DNA from: Mesorhizobium sp. WSM4311
GTDB lineage: Bacteria; Pseudomonadota; Alphaproteobacteria; Rhizobiales; Rhizobiaceae
DNA length: 64,000 nt
Assembly: GCF_002295115.1 (NCBI RefSeq)
Contig: NZ_NSFV01000003.1
Coordinates: forward strand, 186,001-250,000
Direction: 5' to 3'
In this document: positions 10,262 to 20,416 of the stretch, in pieces
Layout: every line of letters starts with the position of its first letter
Numbering within the stretch: the stretch's first letter is position 1
Notes under the pieces: model-generated
Database searches by the model: none
What the model was told of the DNA's origin: nothing
The model's input: only the letters and a program-made list of their open reading frames with translations
Translations under genes and position numbers: made by a program

Positions 10262-11206
10262 ATGGTGAAATCCATAGAGATATTGGCCGTGGGCGGCGCC
10301 CATATCGACCGGCGCGGCCAGGTGTCAGGCACGTATGTGCCGGCGGCGTCCAATCCCGGCACGATGCGCGAGGACGTCGGCGGCGGCGTATTCAACGCGC
10401 TGCGCAGCACGGTGCGGCGCGGCGTATCGGGCTCGCTGATGTCGATGCGCGGCGGCGATGCAGCGGCGGACACCATTTCGCGAGCCATCGCCGAGGCAGG
10501 CATCGCCGACCTGTCGGCGGTCTTCCTCGACCGCACGACGCCGAGCTACACCGCGCTGATCGATCGCGAGGGCGAGTTGATCGTCGGCTTTGCCGACATG
10601 GTGCTCTACGATCTGGCGTTTCCCAAGCAGATGAGACGGTCCAAGGTCCGCGAAGCGATCGCTGCCGCCGATGCCATCCTGTGCGACGCCAATCTGCCGT
10701 CGGCGGCACTGGAGCGGCTGGTTTCGCTTGCGGCCGGCAAGCCGGTGTATGCCATTGCCATCTCGCCGGCCAAGGTGGTGCGGCTGATACCGGTGCTCAG
10801 CGCGCTGGCGCTGGTCTTCATGAACCGGCGCGAAGCCGTCGCGCTGGCCGGCGTCAACGCAAACGCCGCCGAAGGAGATGTCGTCGACGGATTGCGATGC
10901 AGCGGCCTTGCCAGCGGCGTCGTGACGGCAGGCAGCGCGCCGGTGCTGGGTTTCGATGAAGCAGGCGCCTTTACGATCCAACCGCCGGCCCCGAGAAAAG
11001 TCGCTGACGTCACCGGCGCCGGCGACGCGCTGGCGGGTGCGACGGTGGCAGCCCTGCTGCGCGGCCTGCCGCTGCGCCAAGCCTTGCGCGAAGGCGTCGC
11101 GGCGGCGACGCTGGCCATCGAAAGCGCCGACGCCATCCCCGATTTTACCGCGGCGAGCTTCGCCGAAGCTCTGGCTCTTGTGCCGGACGCGCAGGAAGTG
11201 GCATGA
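10262..11206 (+). CDS. psuK: PfkB-family kinase, probable pseudouridine kinase
   Basis: A ribokinase-fold sugar kinase of 314 residues. It has the N-terminal GGAHIDRRG segment, the GGGVFNALR substrate loop, and the C-terminal VADVTGAGDALAGATVAALL motif carrying the anion hole and catalytic Asp. It sits 73 bases upstream of psuG on the same strand, which makes pseudouridine kinase the likely role: pseudouridine to pseudouridine 5'-phosphate, the first step of pseudouridine catabolism. The ATG at 10262 is chosen because homology begins there. Upstream TTG/GTG starts near 10226 are open but add no recognisable sequence, and no strong ribosome site decides the matter. Confidence 0.85.
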   Translation: MVKSIEILAVGGAHIDRRGQVSGTYVPAASNPGTMREDVGGGVFNALRSTVRRGVSGSLMSMRGGDAAADTISRAIAEAGIADLSAVFLDRTTPSYTALIDREGELIVGFADMVLYDLAFPKQMRRSKVREAIAAADAILCDANLPSAALERLVSLAAGKPVYAIAISPAKVVRLIPVLSALALVFMNRREAVALAGVNANAAEGDVVDGLRCSGLASGVVTAGSAPVLGFDEAGAFTIQPPAPRKVADVTGAGDALAGATVAALLRGLPLRQALREGVAAATLAIESADAIPDFTAASFAEALALVPDAQEVA

Positions 11207-11279
11207 GACCGGCAAAATTCATAGTGCCGCTGTGTTGCCGGGCGCCCCCCATGCGCCGCACCGCGAGTTGGAGATCCAG

Positions 11280-12197
11280 ATGAGACCCGAAACCGCCCGC
11301 CCCTTCATCGACATCCACGCACCAGTGGCGCAAGCCCTGGCCGCCGGGCGCCCGGTTGTGGCGCTGGAAAGCACCATCATCACCCATGGCATGCCCTACC
11401 CCGACAATGGCGCCATGGCAGCCAATGTCGAGAAGATCATCAGCGACGGCGGCGCCGTACCGGCGACGATCGCGGTGGTTGGCGGCCGCATCAAGATCGG
11501 CCTGTCTGACGGCGAGCGCGAATCGCTGGCCATGACCGGTGACGCCATGAAGCTGTCGCGCGCCGACCTCGGCTTCGCCGTCGCGCAAGGACGCACCGGC
11601 GGCACGACCGTCGCAGCCACCATGATCGCGGCTGAAATGGTTGGGATAAAGGTGTTCGCCACCGGCGGCATTGGCGGCGTGCACAAGGGCGCGGAGAAGA
11701 GTTTTGACATCTCCGCCGATCTCGACGAATTGGCACGCACGCCGGTGATCGTCGTCTCGGCCGGCGCCAAGGCCATCCTCGACATCGAAAAGACGCTGGA
11801 AGTGCTGGAGACGCGCGGCGTGCCTGTCGTCGGCCATGGCTGCGAGACGATGCCCGCCTTCTGGTCGCGGCAGTCGCCATTCCGCGCGCCGCTGACCTTG
11901 CACGGACCGGAAGAGATCGCGCATTTCTACCAGACCAGGGTTGCGCTGGGGCTCGGCGGCGGCATGCTGGTCGCCAATCCGGTGCCGGAAAACCAGGAAA
12001 TCCCGGCCGAGGAGATGGCCGGCTACATCGAAGCCGCGCAAAAGGCCGCCGAGGCGCTCAACGTGACCGGCAAGGCGGTGACGCCGTTCCTGCTGGGAAA
12101 AATCCTGGAGTTGACCGGCGGCCGCAGCCTCAAGACCAACATCGCGCTGGTCGAAAACAATGCGCGGCTGGCGGCCGAGATCGCCAAGGCCCTGTAG
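11280..12197 (+). CDS. psuG: Pseudouridine-5'-phosphate glycosidase
   Basis: Splits pseudouridine 5'-phosphate into uracil and ribose 5-phosphate. The product is 305 residues. Family signatures are VVALESTIITHGMPYPDN with the catalytic Glu, GRTGGTTVAATM, FATGGIGGVHKGAE, and VVSAGAKAILDIEKTLE carrying the Schiff-base Lys. ALGLGGGMLVANPVP follows near residue 225. The start MRPETARPF at 11280 is preceded by GTTGGAGATCCAG, which contains GGAG. The open frame extends upstream inside psuK but only as an out-of-frame overlap. It works with the kinase upstream as a two-gene operon. Confidence 0.95.
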   Translation: MRPETARPFIDIHAPVAQALAAGRPVVALESTIITHGMPYPDNGAMAANVEKIISDGGAVPATIAVVGGRIKIGLSDGERESLAMTGDAMKLSRADLGFAVAQGRTGGTTVAATMIAAEMVGIKVFATGGIGGVHKGAEKSFDISADLDELARTPVIVVSAGAKAILDIEKTLEVLETRGVPVVGHGCETMPAFWSRQSPFRAPLTLHGPEEIAHFYQTRVALGLGGGMLVANPVPENQEIPAEEMAGYIEAAQKAAEALNVTGKAVTPFLLGKILELTGGRSLKTNIALVENNARLAAEIAKAL

Positions 12198-12212
12198 GTT
12201 CAAGCGGCAAAT

Positions 12213-12362
12213 GCCCCCTCACCCGGATTGCCAAGACCGAATTGCAAAAGAGCAATTCGGGGCAATCCGACCTCTCCCCGAGGGGATAGGAGCTTGCAGC
12301 GCCGGCGCTTTCCTCTTCTCCCCAGCGGGAGAACGTGGCCGCGCAGCGGCCGGATGAGGGGC
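12213..12362. repeat. Rhizobial REP-like palindromic intergenic element
   Basis: Bounded by CCCCTCACCCGG (left) and CCGGATGAGGGG (right), in inverted orientation, with TTCTCCCCAGCGGGAGAA inside. The left half carries a nested stem: GGATTGCC (12225-12232) pairs with GGCAATCC (12261-12268), and CGAATTGC (12238-12245) pairs with GCAATTCG (12252-12259). The CCTCATCCGG/TTCTCCC pattern recurs at 54911-55103 in this window. It lies just downstream of psuG. Confidence 0.7.
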
Positions 12363-12379
12363 CTCGCGCTTGCGGGGAT

Positions 12380-12703
12380 CTACTTGCCTGCGCGCCGCCC
12401 TGCCTCATAGGCGCGGCGTGCCCACACCGCCATCTCGTCGGGATCGTCAAAGGCGCTGTCGGGAATGCTCCAATAGGGCATGGCGACCAGCTTGCCGTGG
12501 CGCTTGCCGGTATAGGTCCATTGCTTGCAGCCCGCGGCTTCGAAATCGGGCGCGCTTTGCTCGTCGGCCTTGAGCAGCAATTCGCCGCGCAGCACGATGG
12601 CGACGATGACGCCGTCGAAATAGATGCCCTTGCCGCCGAACAGCCGGCGGATGCTGACCGGGCCTAGCCCTGAGAACAGTTCGGCGATGCGTTCATTGTC
12701 CAT
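12380..12703 (-). CDS. TfoX N-terminal domain protein
   Basis: A protein of 107 residues starting MDNERIAELFSGLGPVSIRR, followed by LFGGKGIYFDGVIVAIVLRG and ending AYEAGRRAGK. The RRLFGG-GIYFDG pattern is the signature of the TfoX/Sxy N-terminal domain. In gammaproteobacteria TfoX activates competence genes. Rhizobial proteins with only this domain are not characterised, so no competence role should be assumed. It converges with psuG across the palindromic element and is divergent from the GFA gene. Confidence 0.85.
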   Translation of the reverse strand: MDNERIAELFSGLGPVSIRRLFGGKGIYFDGVIVAIVLRGELLLKADEQSAPDFEAAGCKQWTYTGKRHGKLVAMPYWSIPDSAFDDPDEMAVWARRAYEAGRRAGK

Positions 12704-12792
12704 GCCGCGATCATGTCACCGGCATTTGACATTGTCATCGCGCAACCAGAACCATGCTGACAAGTTAAGCCCATTCCATCGGAGTTCTTGTC

Positions 12793-13290
12793 ATGCCGCT
12801 TCTGCTCAAGGGGTCCTGCCGCTGCAACGCCGTGCGTTTCGAGGTGGAGAGCCACACGCCCGTGCCGTTCATGCTGTGCTACTGCTCGATCTGCCGCAAG
12901 CAGCAGGGTGGTGGCGGCTTCGCCATCAATCTCGGCGCCGATTACCAAACGCTGAACATCCGGGGCAAGAGAAGCCTTGGCGTCTACCGCGCCGAGATCG
13001 AGGACGACGAGCATCCGCACTGCGAGGTCTCGACCGGCGAGCGCAATTTCTGCCGCAAATGCGGCTCGGCGCTCTGGCTTTACGACCCGACCTGGCCGGA
13101 CCTTGTGCATCCCTTCGCCTCGGCGATCGACAGCGACCTGCCGAAGCCGCCTGAAAAGGTGCATCTGATGCTGAAATACAAGGCGAACTGGGTCGAGCCC
13201 GATATCGGCAAGGGCGACAAGACGTTCGATGTCTATCCCGAGGAATCAATCGCCGACTGGCACAAGCGGACGGGGATGTGGGTGGAGTAG
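12793..13290 (+). CDS. GFA-family zinc-binding protein
   Basis: A protein of 165 residues with the GFA (glutathione-dependent formaldehyde-activating-like) fold. Zinc ligands are in GSCRCNAVRFE (residues 8-10), CYCSICRK (about 34-40) and FCRKCGSALW (about 88-91), in the usual CxC...CxxC...CxxC order. The ATG at 12793 follows GGAGTTCTTGTC, which contains the ribosome site GGAG. The reaction is unknown: many members of this family have no proven formaldehyde activity. It looks monocistronic. Confidence 0.88.
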   Translation: MPLLLKGSCRCNAVRFEVESHTPVPFMLCYCSICRKQQGGGGFAINLGADYQTLNIRGKRSLGVYRAEIEDDEHPHCEVSTGERNFCRKCGSALWLYDPTWPDLVHPFASAIDSDLPKPPEKVHLMLKYKANWVEPDIGKGDKTFDVYPEESIADWHKRTGMWVE

Positions 13291-13300
13291 AGGGAAAATC

Positions 13301-13657
13301 CTATTGTGCTTTGATCATTTTTGACAGCCCTCGAACTGTAGACGCCAGGAAGGCAACGGTTACAAAGCCGAAGAGGGTGATCATGTCGCTCCTATGCACC
13401 TCAAGCGCACAAAATCCGAATAAAATAGCAACAATCACGCCGGATAACTGGCACGCTATATACAATAGCTTTATCTTGTTCGGTATTCCCTTGCCGAATA
13501 CATAAAAATCGAGCGACATCCGTGTCTGATGGTCGTTCAAATTCATCTGCTGAAACAGGTTATTTTTCACATACCGGTAAACCCGGTAATATGCGAAAAG
13601 GGAAAACAAAATAATGAGAACCGACGCGAGAACCAAAGGAGGCAGATGGCTATTCAT
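13301..13657 (-). CDS. Small membrane protein, function unknown
   Basis: A protein of 118 residues starting MNSHLPPLVLASVLIILFSL with three hydrophobic segments, about 6-28, 63-86 and 93-110. A basic, aromatic-rich stretch YYRVYRYVKNN follows the first. I recognise no family. Base composition is clearly lower in GC than the flanking genes (25 of 60 bases are G or C in 13441-13500), which suggests recent acquisition. On the minus strand CAAAGGAGGCAG precedes the ATG closely, giving a good ribosome site and supporting a real gene. It converges with the GFA gene with only 10 bases between stops. Confidence 0.65.
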   Translation of the reverse strand: MNSHLPPLVLASVLIILFSLFAYYRVYRYVKNNLFQQMNLNDHQTRMSLDFYVFGKGIPNKIKLLYIACQLSGVIVAILFGFCALEVHRSDMITLFGFVTVAFLASTVRGLSKMIKAQ

Positions 13658-13778
13658 CGCGGCACCCCGAAACCATCAAACACTGGACGGCGGGAATTTA
13701 TGACGAAAGCGCTCTATTTAGCGTAAACTACGACGCGCGCTTTTGATTTATCCAGCTATACCAGAGTCCGATCGCATT

Positions 13779-14159
13779 TCAGGCCGAGGCGCGTGCTTCC
13801 GCCAATGCCTTGAGGTCAGCCGGCTTCAGTTCGACGGATTCGCCGCAGCCGCAGGCCGAACTCTGGTTCGGGTTGTGGAAGGTGAAACCGGTGCGCAGCG
13901 TGGTCTGCTCGAAATCCATCTCGGTGCCGAACAGGAACAGCGCTGCCTCCGGTGCGACATAGACGTGGGCGCCGTCGCGCTCGATGTGGTCGTCCTTGGT
14001 GTTGGGCTCGGTCACCAAGTCGACCGTATATTCCATGCCGGCGCAGCCGCCCTTCTTTATGCCCAAGCGAATGCCGTGCGCGTTGTCACGGGTAGCCACG
14101 ATCTCGCGCACGCGGTCCGCAGCCTTTTCGGTCATCGTGATGACGGCAAAGCGTCCCAT
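13779..14159 (-). CDS. sufA: A-type Fe-S carrier protein (SufA/IscA family)
   Basis: A protein of 126 residues that receives and delivers Fe-S clusters. The three conserved cysteines are present: one in IKKGGCAGMEY (about residue 39) and two in SSACGCGESVEL (about 103 and 105). The N-terminus MGRFAVITMTEKAADRVREI allows starts at the first Met or at the second (residue 9). It belongs functionally to the suf cluster upstream on the same strand but is separated from sufT by a gene on the opposite strand. Confidence 0.93.
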   Translation of the reverse strand: MGRFAVITMTEKAADRVREIVATRDNAHGIRLGIKKGGCAGMEYTVDLVTEPNTKDDHIERDGAHVYVAPEAALFLFGTEMDFEQTTLRTGFTFHNPNQSSACGCGESVELKPADLKALAEARASA

Positions 14160-14425
14160 TCTTTTTCCTTCTCCAATCCATGCAGGTTCAAGGCCTGCGG
14201 GATGAGTCTTCCCCTAAGATGGTGAAGATTGTTGGCTGGCGCAACCCCGGACCCGCAAAGCGCCTTACCAGGCGCTGCGCCTAACAAGAAGACAGACTTT
14301 CACTCTCATCTGCAAATACCCACAACTCGATACCACGACCTTGATTGCCCTGCATGCAAGCATTAATGTTCACGCTGCGATCTGCCGACTATGGTTGTTT
14401 TTTTGGAAAAGACGGACAACTACTT

Positions 14426-14980
14426 ATGATGCAACTCGATCATACGAGAGATGTTTTGATTTTTTCTGACGATTTAGGAACAATAAAAAGTAACTTTACA
14501 AAACTTTTTGCGATTTTAATATTTATTTCTTTTATATTTTTATTATCTCATCAAAGATCGAATCTTTTAGGCCAGGCCATGTTCACGTTCGTCATTACAA
14601 TACTGTTTTTTGTTATGGGTCTTGCTATCTACCGTACATATTTCAGCCGCCGCTCGGTAGTGGTATCCCCTGATGGCATCAAAGACTCGAGTATCACAAT
14701 CGAAACGGTACCATGGTCCGCGGTAGACGCAGTTGAACTGAAGACGGTTTCCCGTGCCCTAACAGGCCAACAACCCGTTGCCGTCCTTTTGCGACTGAGG
14801 CCCCGCGCCGGTGACACTCTTAAGCTGACTCGGCGTGGCAGAATGTTGTTTCTTAACAACGATGCGCTTTGGATCCCGGTCGGAGGTGGCATGATAGTCG
14901 ACGGAAACCCATCCAGTCCCGAAAGTTTTTCGAGAACGATCGCGGCTTACGCCCGAACCTATGGCAAGGGGCTTAAGTAA
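14426..14980 (+). CDS. Low-GC membrane protein with two helices and a PH-like tail
   Basis: From the Met pair at 14426 the product is 184 residues. It has two adjacent transmembrane helices (about 26-43 and 50-70, the first very rich in Ile and Phe) and then a beta-rich soluble region with VVVSPDGIKDSSI and TVPWSAVDAVELKT. The layout resembles small bacterial membrane proteins with a PH-like domain of the STM3941 type; this is a weak match by eye. Earlier starts at 14354 or 14366 are possible and none has a good ribosome site. The region is strikingly AT-rich (14 G or C in 14461-14520), unlike its neighbours. It lies antisense between sufT and sufA, with 4 bases between its stop and that of sufT. 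Confidence 0.6.
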   Translation: MMQLDHTRDVLIFSDDLGTIKSNFTKLFAILIFISFIFLLSHQRSNLLGQAMFTFVITILFFVMGLAIYRTYFSRRSVVVSPDGIKDSSITIETVPWSAVDAVELKTVSRALTGQQPVAVLLRLRPRAGDTLKLTRRGRMLFLNNDALWIPVGGGMIVDGNPSSPESFSRTIAAYARTYGKGLK

Positions 14981-14984
14981 TTCG

Positions 14985-15377
14985 TCAATACCACCCAACC
15001 GCCACCTGCGCCTCTTCCGACATGCGGTCGGGCGACCAGGGCGGGTCGAAGGTCATGTTGACCTCGACGCCGGAGACGCCTTCGACGGCGCCGACGGCGT
15101 TTTCGACCCAGCCGGGCATTTCGCCGGCCACCGGGCAGCCCGGCGCGGTCAGCGTCATGTCGATCTTGACCGAACGGTCGTCCTCGATGTCGATCTTGTA
15201 GACGAGGCCGAGCTCGTAGATGTCGGCCGGGATTTCCGGATCGTAGACGGTCTTCAGCGCCGAGACGATGTCGTCGGTCAGCCGCGCCAGTTCGTCGGCG
15301 GGGATGGCCGTGGCGGAAACGACGCTGTTGGCGGCGGGTTCCGGAGTGGTCTCGGCAGTGATGCTCGCATCATCCAT
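14985..15377 (-). CDS. sufT: SufT / MIP18-type Fe-S assembly protein
   Basis: A protein of about 130 residues with a disordered Thr/Ala/Pro-rich N-terminus followed by the DUF59/MIP18 domain. Signatures are IVSALKTVYDPEIPADIYEL, IDMTLTAPGCPVAGEMPGWV with the conserved Cys, and VNMTFDPPWSPDRMSEEAQ. It assists Fe-S cluster maturation with the Suf machinery. The ATG at 15377 follows GGGTGA closely. A GTG at 15386 would overlap the sufS stop as GTGA. Either way it is tightly coupled to sufS. Confidence 0.92.
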   Translation of the reverse strand: MDDASITAETTPEPAANSVVSATAIPADELARLTDDIVSALKTVYDPEIPADIYELGLVYKIDIEDDRSVKIDMTLTAPGCPVAGEMPGWVENAVGAVEGVSGVEVNMTFDPPWSPDRMSEEAQVAVGWY

Positions 15378-15382
15378 GATCG

Positions 15383-16630
15383 TCACCCAAAGAATTTGCG
15401 CGCTTTTTCAAGCGCCTCGGCCAAGGCGTCGACTTCGGCCCTGGTATTATACATGCCAAACGATGCCCTGCATGTGGAGGTTACGCCAAAGCGTTTCAAC
15501 AGCGGCTGGGCGCAATGAGTGCCCGCACGGACTGCCACGCCCTGCCTGTCTATCACCATCGACACGTCATGGGCATGAATGCCCTGCAGTTCGAAGGAGA
15601 TGATCGCGCCCTTGCCGGGCGCATCGCCAAAGATGCGCAGCGAATTGATGGCGCGCAGCCGCTCATGCGCGTAGGTCTTGAGGTCTTCCTCATGCGCCGC
15701 GATGCGCTCGCGGCCGATCTTTTCCATGTAGTCGAGGGCCGCACCCAGCCCGATTGCCTGGACGATCGGCGGCGTGCCGGCCTCGAAGCGATGCGGCGGC
15801 TCGTTGTAGGTGACGATGTCTTCCGTCACCTCCTCGATCATCTCGCCACCGCCCATGAAGGGCCGCATGCCCTGGAGAATGTCCTTCTTGCCGTAGAGCA
15901 CGCCGATGCCGGAGGGCCCGTAGACCTTGTGGCCGGTGAAGACGAAGAAGTCGCAGTCAAGATCCTGCACGTCGATCGGCATGTGCACGGCGCTCTGGCT
16001 GCCGTCGACCAGCACGGGAATTCCACGCGCATGCGCGATGCGCACGATCTCCTTGATCGGCGTCACCGTGCCCAGCGCATTCGACATCTGCGTGATGGCG
16101 ACGAGCTTGGTGCGATCGGTCAGCCGCTTCTCGAATTCCTCGATGTGGAAGGCGCCGAGATCGTCGACCGGCACCCAGACCAGTTTGGCGCCCTGCCGCT
16201 CGCGGATGAAATGCCAGGGAACGATGTTGGAGTGGTGCTCCATGATCGACAGCACGATCTCGTCGCCCTCGCCGATATTGGGCATGCCATAGCCATAGGC
16301 GACGGTGTTGATCGCCGAGGTGGTGTTCGAGGTGAAGACGATGTTGTCGGTGCTTGGCGCATTGAGGAAGCGGCGCACTGTCTCTCGCGCCTTTTCATAG
16401 GCGTCGGTCGCCGCGTTGGACAGGAAATGCAGGCCGCGATGGACGTTGGCGTATTCCTGGGAATAGGCATGCTGGATCGTGTCCAGCACCACCTGCGGCT
16501 TCTGCGCCGAGGCGCCGTTGTCGAGATAGACCAGCTTCTTGCCGTAGACTTCACGCGACAGGATCGGGAAGTCGCGGCGGATCGCCTCGACGTCGTAGAA
16601 ATCTCCGATCTTGCCTGGAGCGTTCATCAT
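15383..16630 (-). CDS. sufS: Cysteine desulfurase SufS
   Basis: A PLP enzyme that takes sulfur from cysteine as a persulfide for Fe-S assembly. The product is 415 residues, normal for the group. Key motifs are YLDNGASAQKP near the start, the PLP lysine in FTGHKVYGPSGIG (about residue 230), and the catalytic Cys in VRAGTHCAQPLL (about residue 368), followed by CRASFGMYNT, typical of group II desulfurases. It lies between sufD, whose stop is 1 base from its first ATG, and sufT. Confidence 0.97.
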   Translation of the reverse strand: MMNAPGKIGDFYDVEAIRRDFPILSREVYGKKLVYLDNGASAQKPQVVLDTIQHAYSQEYANVHRGLHFLSNAATDAYEKARETVRRFLNAPSTDNIVFTSNTTSAINTVAYGYGMPNIGEGDEIVLSIMEHHSNIVPWHFIRERQGAKLVWVPVDDLGAFHIEEFEKRLTDRTKLVAITQMSNALGTVTPIKEIVRIAHARGIPVLVDGSQSAVHMPIDVQDLDCDFFVFTGHKVYGPSGIGVLYGKKDILQGMRPFMGGGEMIEEVTEDIVTYNEPPHRFEAGTPPIVQAIGLGAALDYMEKIGRERIAAHEEDLKTYAHERLRAINSLRIFGDAPGKGAIISFELQGIHAHDVSMVIDRQGVAVRAGTHCAQPLLKRFGVTSTCRASFGMYNTRAEVDALAEALEKARKFFG

Positions 16631-16631
16631 C

Positions 16632-17900
16632 TCACCCGTGCGTTACGAACCATTCGTCGAGCCTGGCTTCCAGCGCCTCGACGATCGTCTCGTCGTCCAG
16701 TTCCTCGATCACCTCAGCGACGAAGGCCTTGACGAGCAGGCCGCGAGCAGACTTCTCGTCAACGCCGCGCGCCATCAGGTAGAACAGATGGTCGTGGTCG
16801 ATCTCGGTCACCGTCGCGCCATGGCCGCAGACGACGTCGTCAGCGAAGATTTCGAGCTCAGGCTTGGTCGAGAACTCGCCATCATCCGACAACAGCAGCG
16901 TGTTGCAGGCCATCTTGGCGTTGGTCTTCTGCGCATATTGGTGGACATTGATGCGGCCCTGGAAGACGCCGCGCGCCTTACCCGTCACCACGTTGCGGAT
17001 CACTTCCGTCGAGGTCGTGTGCGGCACGGCGTGGTCGAGCACCATTGTCACGTCGCCATGGGTATCACCGGCCAGAAGGTTGATGCCGCGCAGTTTGAAA
17101 TCGGCGCCTTCGCCAGTCGTCTTGACCATGACCTCCTGGCGCACAAGCTTGCCGCCGGCGTTCATGACAAACAGCGTCAGTTTCGCGTTCTTGCCGATAT
17201 GGGCCTTGAACTGCGCCAGATGGGTCGCCGTCTCCGGCTGCTCCTGGACGATCAGCCATGTCACCTCGGCGCCCTCGCCGAGCACGAGTTGGCTGACCGA
17301 ACTGACCAGCGCGGCGCCATCACCCGCCTGACGCTCGACGATGACGGCCTTGGCGCCGGCGCCGACGCGAACGGCCAAGCGCACATGGGTCTGGCCGCCG
17401 GCCTGCACATTCTGCAGTTCGATCGGCTTTTCAAGTTCCGTGCCATCGGCGATGTCGACAAAATAACCGTCGGCGACGAAAGCGGTGTTCAGCGCGCCTA
17501 TGGCATCGTCGCTGCCATAGGGATCGAGCCCCGGCGCGATGCTGCCATCAACCAGCTTTTCCGACAGGCTTTGCACGGTGACACCGTCAAGGACCGGTAC
17601 CTTCACATCGGATTTGCCGTTCAGGACCGGCAGGACGGCGGAGCCTTCGACGATCGGCGCGAAAACCTTGGCCATGGCGGTCGGGTCGAAATCCGGCACC
17701 ACGCTCAACAGTCGGCGCAGATCGGTATAGTGCCAGGATTCGATGCGCCGCGTCGGCAGGCCGTGCTTGATCGCCTCGATCGCGTCGTCGCGCTTCAGCA
17801 TCACCGCGCCGTCGCCCGGCAGCAGCGACAGCCGGTCGCCGAACGCGTCGATCAACGCTGTCTCGGCCGGTGTCCGCTGCGGTTGTGTGTGGATATTCAT
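16632..17900 (-). CDS. sufD: Fe-S cluster scaffold component SufD
   Basis: A partner of SufB and SufC in the SufBC2D scaffold. The product is 422 residues from the ATG at 17900 (MNIHTQPQRTPAETALIDAF), which has AAGGT seven to eight bases upstream. An ATG at 17924, one base after the sufC stop, would add eight residues but lacks a ribosome site. The family signature near the C-terminus includes NTLLLSDDGEFSTKPELEIF followed by DDVVCGHGATVTEID, with the conserved Cys and His. LPTRRIESWHYTDLRRLL near the N-terminus is also typical. Confidence 0.95.
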   Translation of the reverse strand: MNIHTQPQRTPAETALIDAFGDRLSLLPGDGAVMLKRDDAIEAIKHGLPTRRIESWHYTDLRRLLSVVPDFDPTAMAKVFAPIVEGSAVLPVLNGKSDVKVPVLDGVTVQSLSEKLVDGSIAPGLDPYGSDDAIGALNTAFVADGYFVDIADGTELEKPIELQNVQAGGQTHVRLAVRVGAGAKAVIVERQAGDGAALVSSVSQLVLGEGAEVTWLIVQEQPETATHLAQFKAHIGKNAKLTLFVMNAGGKLVRQEVMVKTTGEGADFKLRGINLLAGDTHGDVTMVLDHAVPHTTSTEVIRNVVTGKARGVFQGRINVHQYAQKTNAKMACNTLLLSDDGEFSTKPELEIFADDVVCGHGATVTEIDHDHLFYLMARGVDEKSARGLLVKAFVAEVIEELDDETIVEALEARLDEWFVTHG

Positions 17901-17925
17901 CAGTTTGACCTTGCCTTCTGGCATC

Positions 17926-18681
17926 TCACGCGGCTTCGCCGATCACGCCGGCATAGCCATTGGCCTCGAGGTCGAGCGCCAGCGACTTGTCGCCGGATTT
18001 GATGACCTGGCCCTTGTAGAGCACATGCACGCTATCGGGCACGATGTGTTCAAGCAGCCGCTGGTAATGGGTGATGACCAGGAACGCCCGGTCGGGCGCG
18101 CGCAGCGCGTTGACGCCATCGGAAACGATCTTCAGCGCATCGATGTCGAGGCCGGAATCGGTCTCGTCGAGCACGCAAAGTTTCGGCTCCAATAGCTTCA
18201 TCTGCAGGATCTCGGCGCGCTTCTTCTCGCCGCCGGAGAAGCCGACATTGAGCGGCCGCTTCAGCATCGCCATGTCCATGCTGAGCGAGGCGGCGGCTTC
18301 CTTCACCCGCTTCAGGAATTCCGGGATCTTCAGCGGCTCCTCGCCGCGCGCCTTGCGCTGCTCGTTCATCGCCACCTTCAGGAATTCCATGGTCGCCACA
18401 CCCGGTATCTCCATCGGATACTGGAAGGCGAGGAAAATACCCGACGTGGCGCGCTCGGCCGGATCCATCTCCAGGATCGACTGGCCGTTGTAGAGGATGT
18501 CGCCCTCGGTCACCTCATAGTCCTCGCGGCCGGCGAGGATATAGGACAGCGTCGACTTGCCCGAGCCGTTCGGGCCCATTATCGCGGCGACCTCGCCGGC
18601 CTTCACCGTCAGGTTCAGGCCGCGGATGATTTCGGTGCCGTCATCGACGATGCGGGCGTGCAGGTTCTTGATCTCAAGCAT
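17926..18681 (-). CDS. sufC: ATPase SufC of the Fe-S scaffold
   Basis: A cytosolic ABC-type ATPase that drives the SufB-SufD scaffold; it is not a transporter. The 251 residues contain Walker A GPNGSGKST (about residue 36), the Q-loop FLAFQYPMEIPGV, the signature LNVGFSGGEKKRAEILQM and Walker B CVLDETDSGLDIDAL. The D-ETDSGLD variant is characteristic of SufC. It follows sufB by 27 bases and precedes sufD directly. Confidence 0.97.
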   Translation of the reverse strand: MLEIKNLHARIVDDGTEIIRGLNLTVKAGEVAAIMGPNGSGKSTLSYILAGREDYEVTEGDILYNGQSILEMDPAERATSGIFLAFQYPMEIPGVATMEFLKVAMNEQRKARGEEPLKIPEFLKRVKEAAASLSMDMAMLKRPLNVGFSGGEKKRAEILQMKLLEPKLCVLDETDSGLDIDALKIVSDGVNALRAPDRAFLVITHYQRLLEHIVPDSVHVLYKGQVIKSGDKSLALDLEANGYAGVIGEAA

Positions 18682-18708
18682 TCTTTTGTTTCCTGAATAT
18701 CTGTCCGG

Positions 18709-20226
<1,518 letters not shown>

Positions 20227-20416
20227 ATGCGTTCTCCATCCACGCCGGGGTCAAGGCCCGGCAGTTTTCAAACTATGGCACCGCCAACGGCAGCCCCTGG
20301 AGGCGCCGGAAGTGGCGTAAGTTCCATATAGTGCGTTTCGACCGGAAATTCACCCGGCCACTTGCAAACGCACGGCTCTACCAGGCTGCGAAGCCTGAAT
20401 TCCTTTTTCACCGCGT

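Noticed and set aside
20227..20416. An IscR/Rrf2 regulator gene or riboswitch in the gap before sufB
   Set aside because: The 190 bases hold no open frame with a ribosome site and no recognised regulatory RNA.
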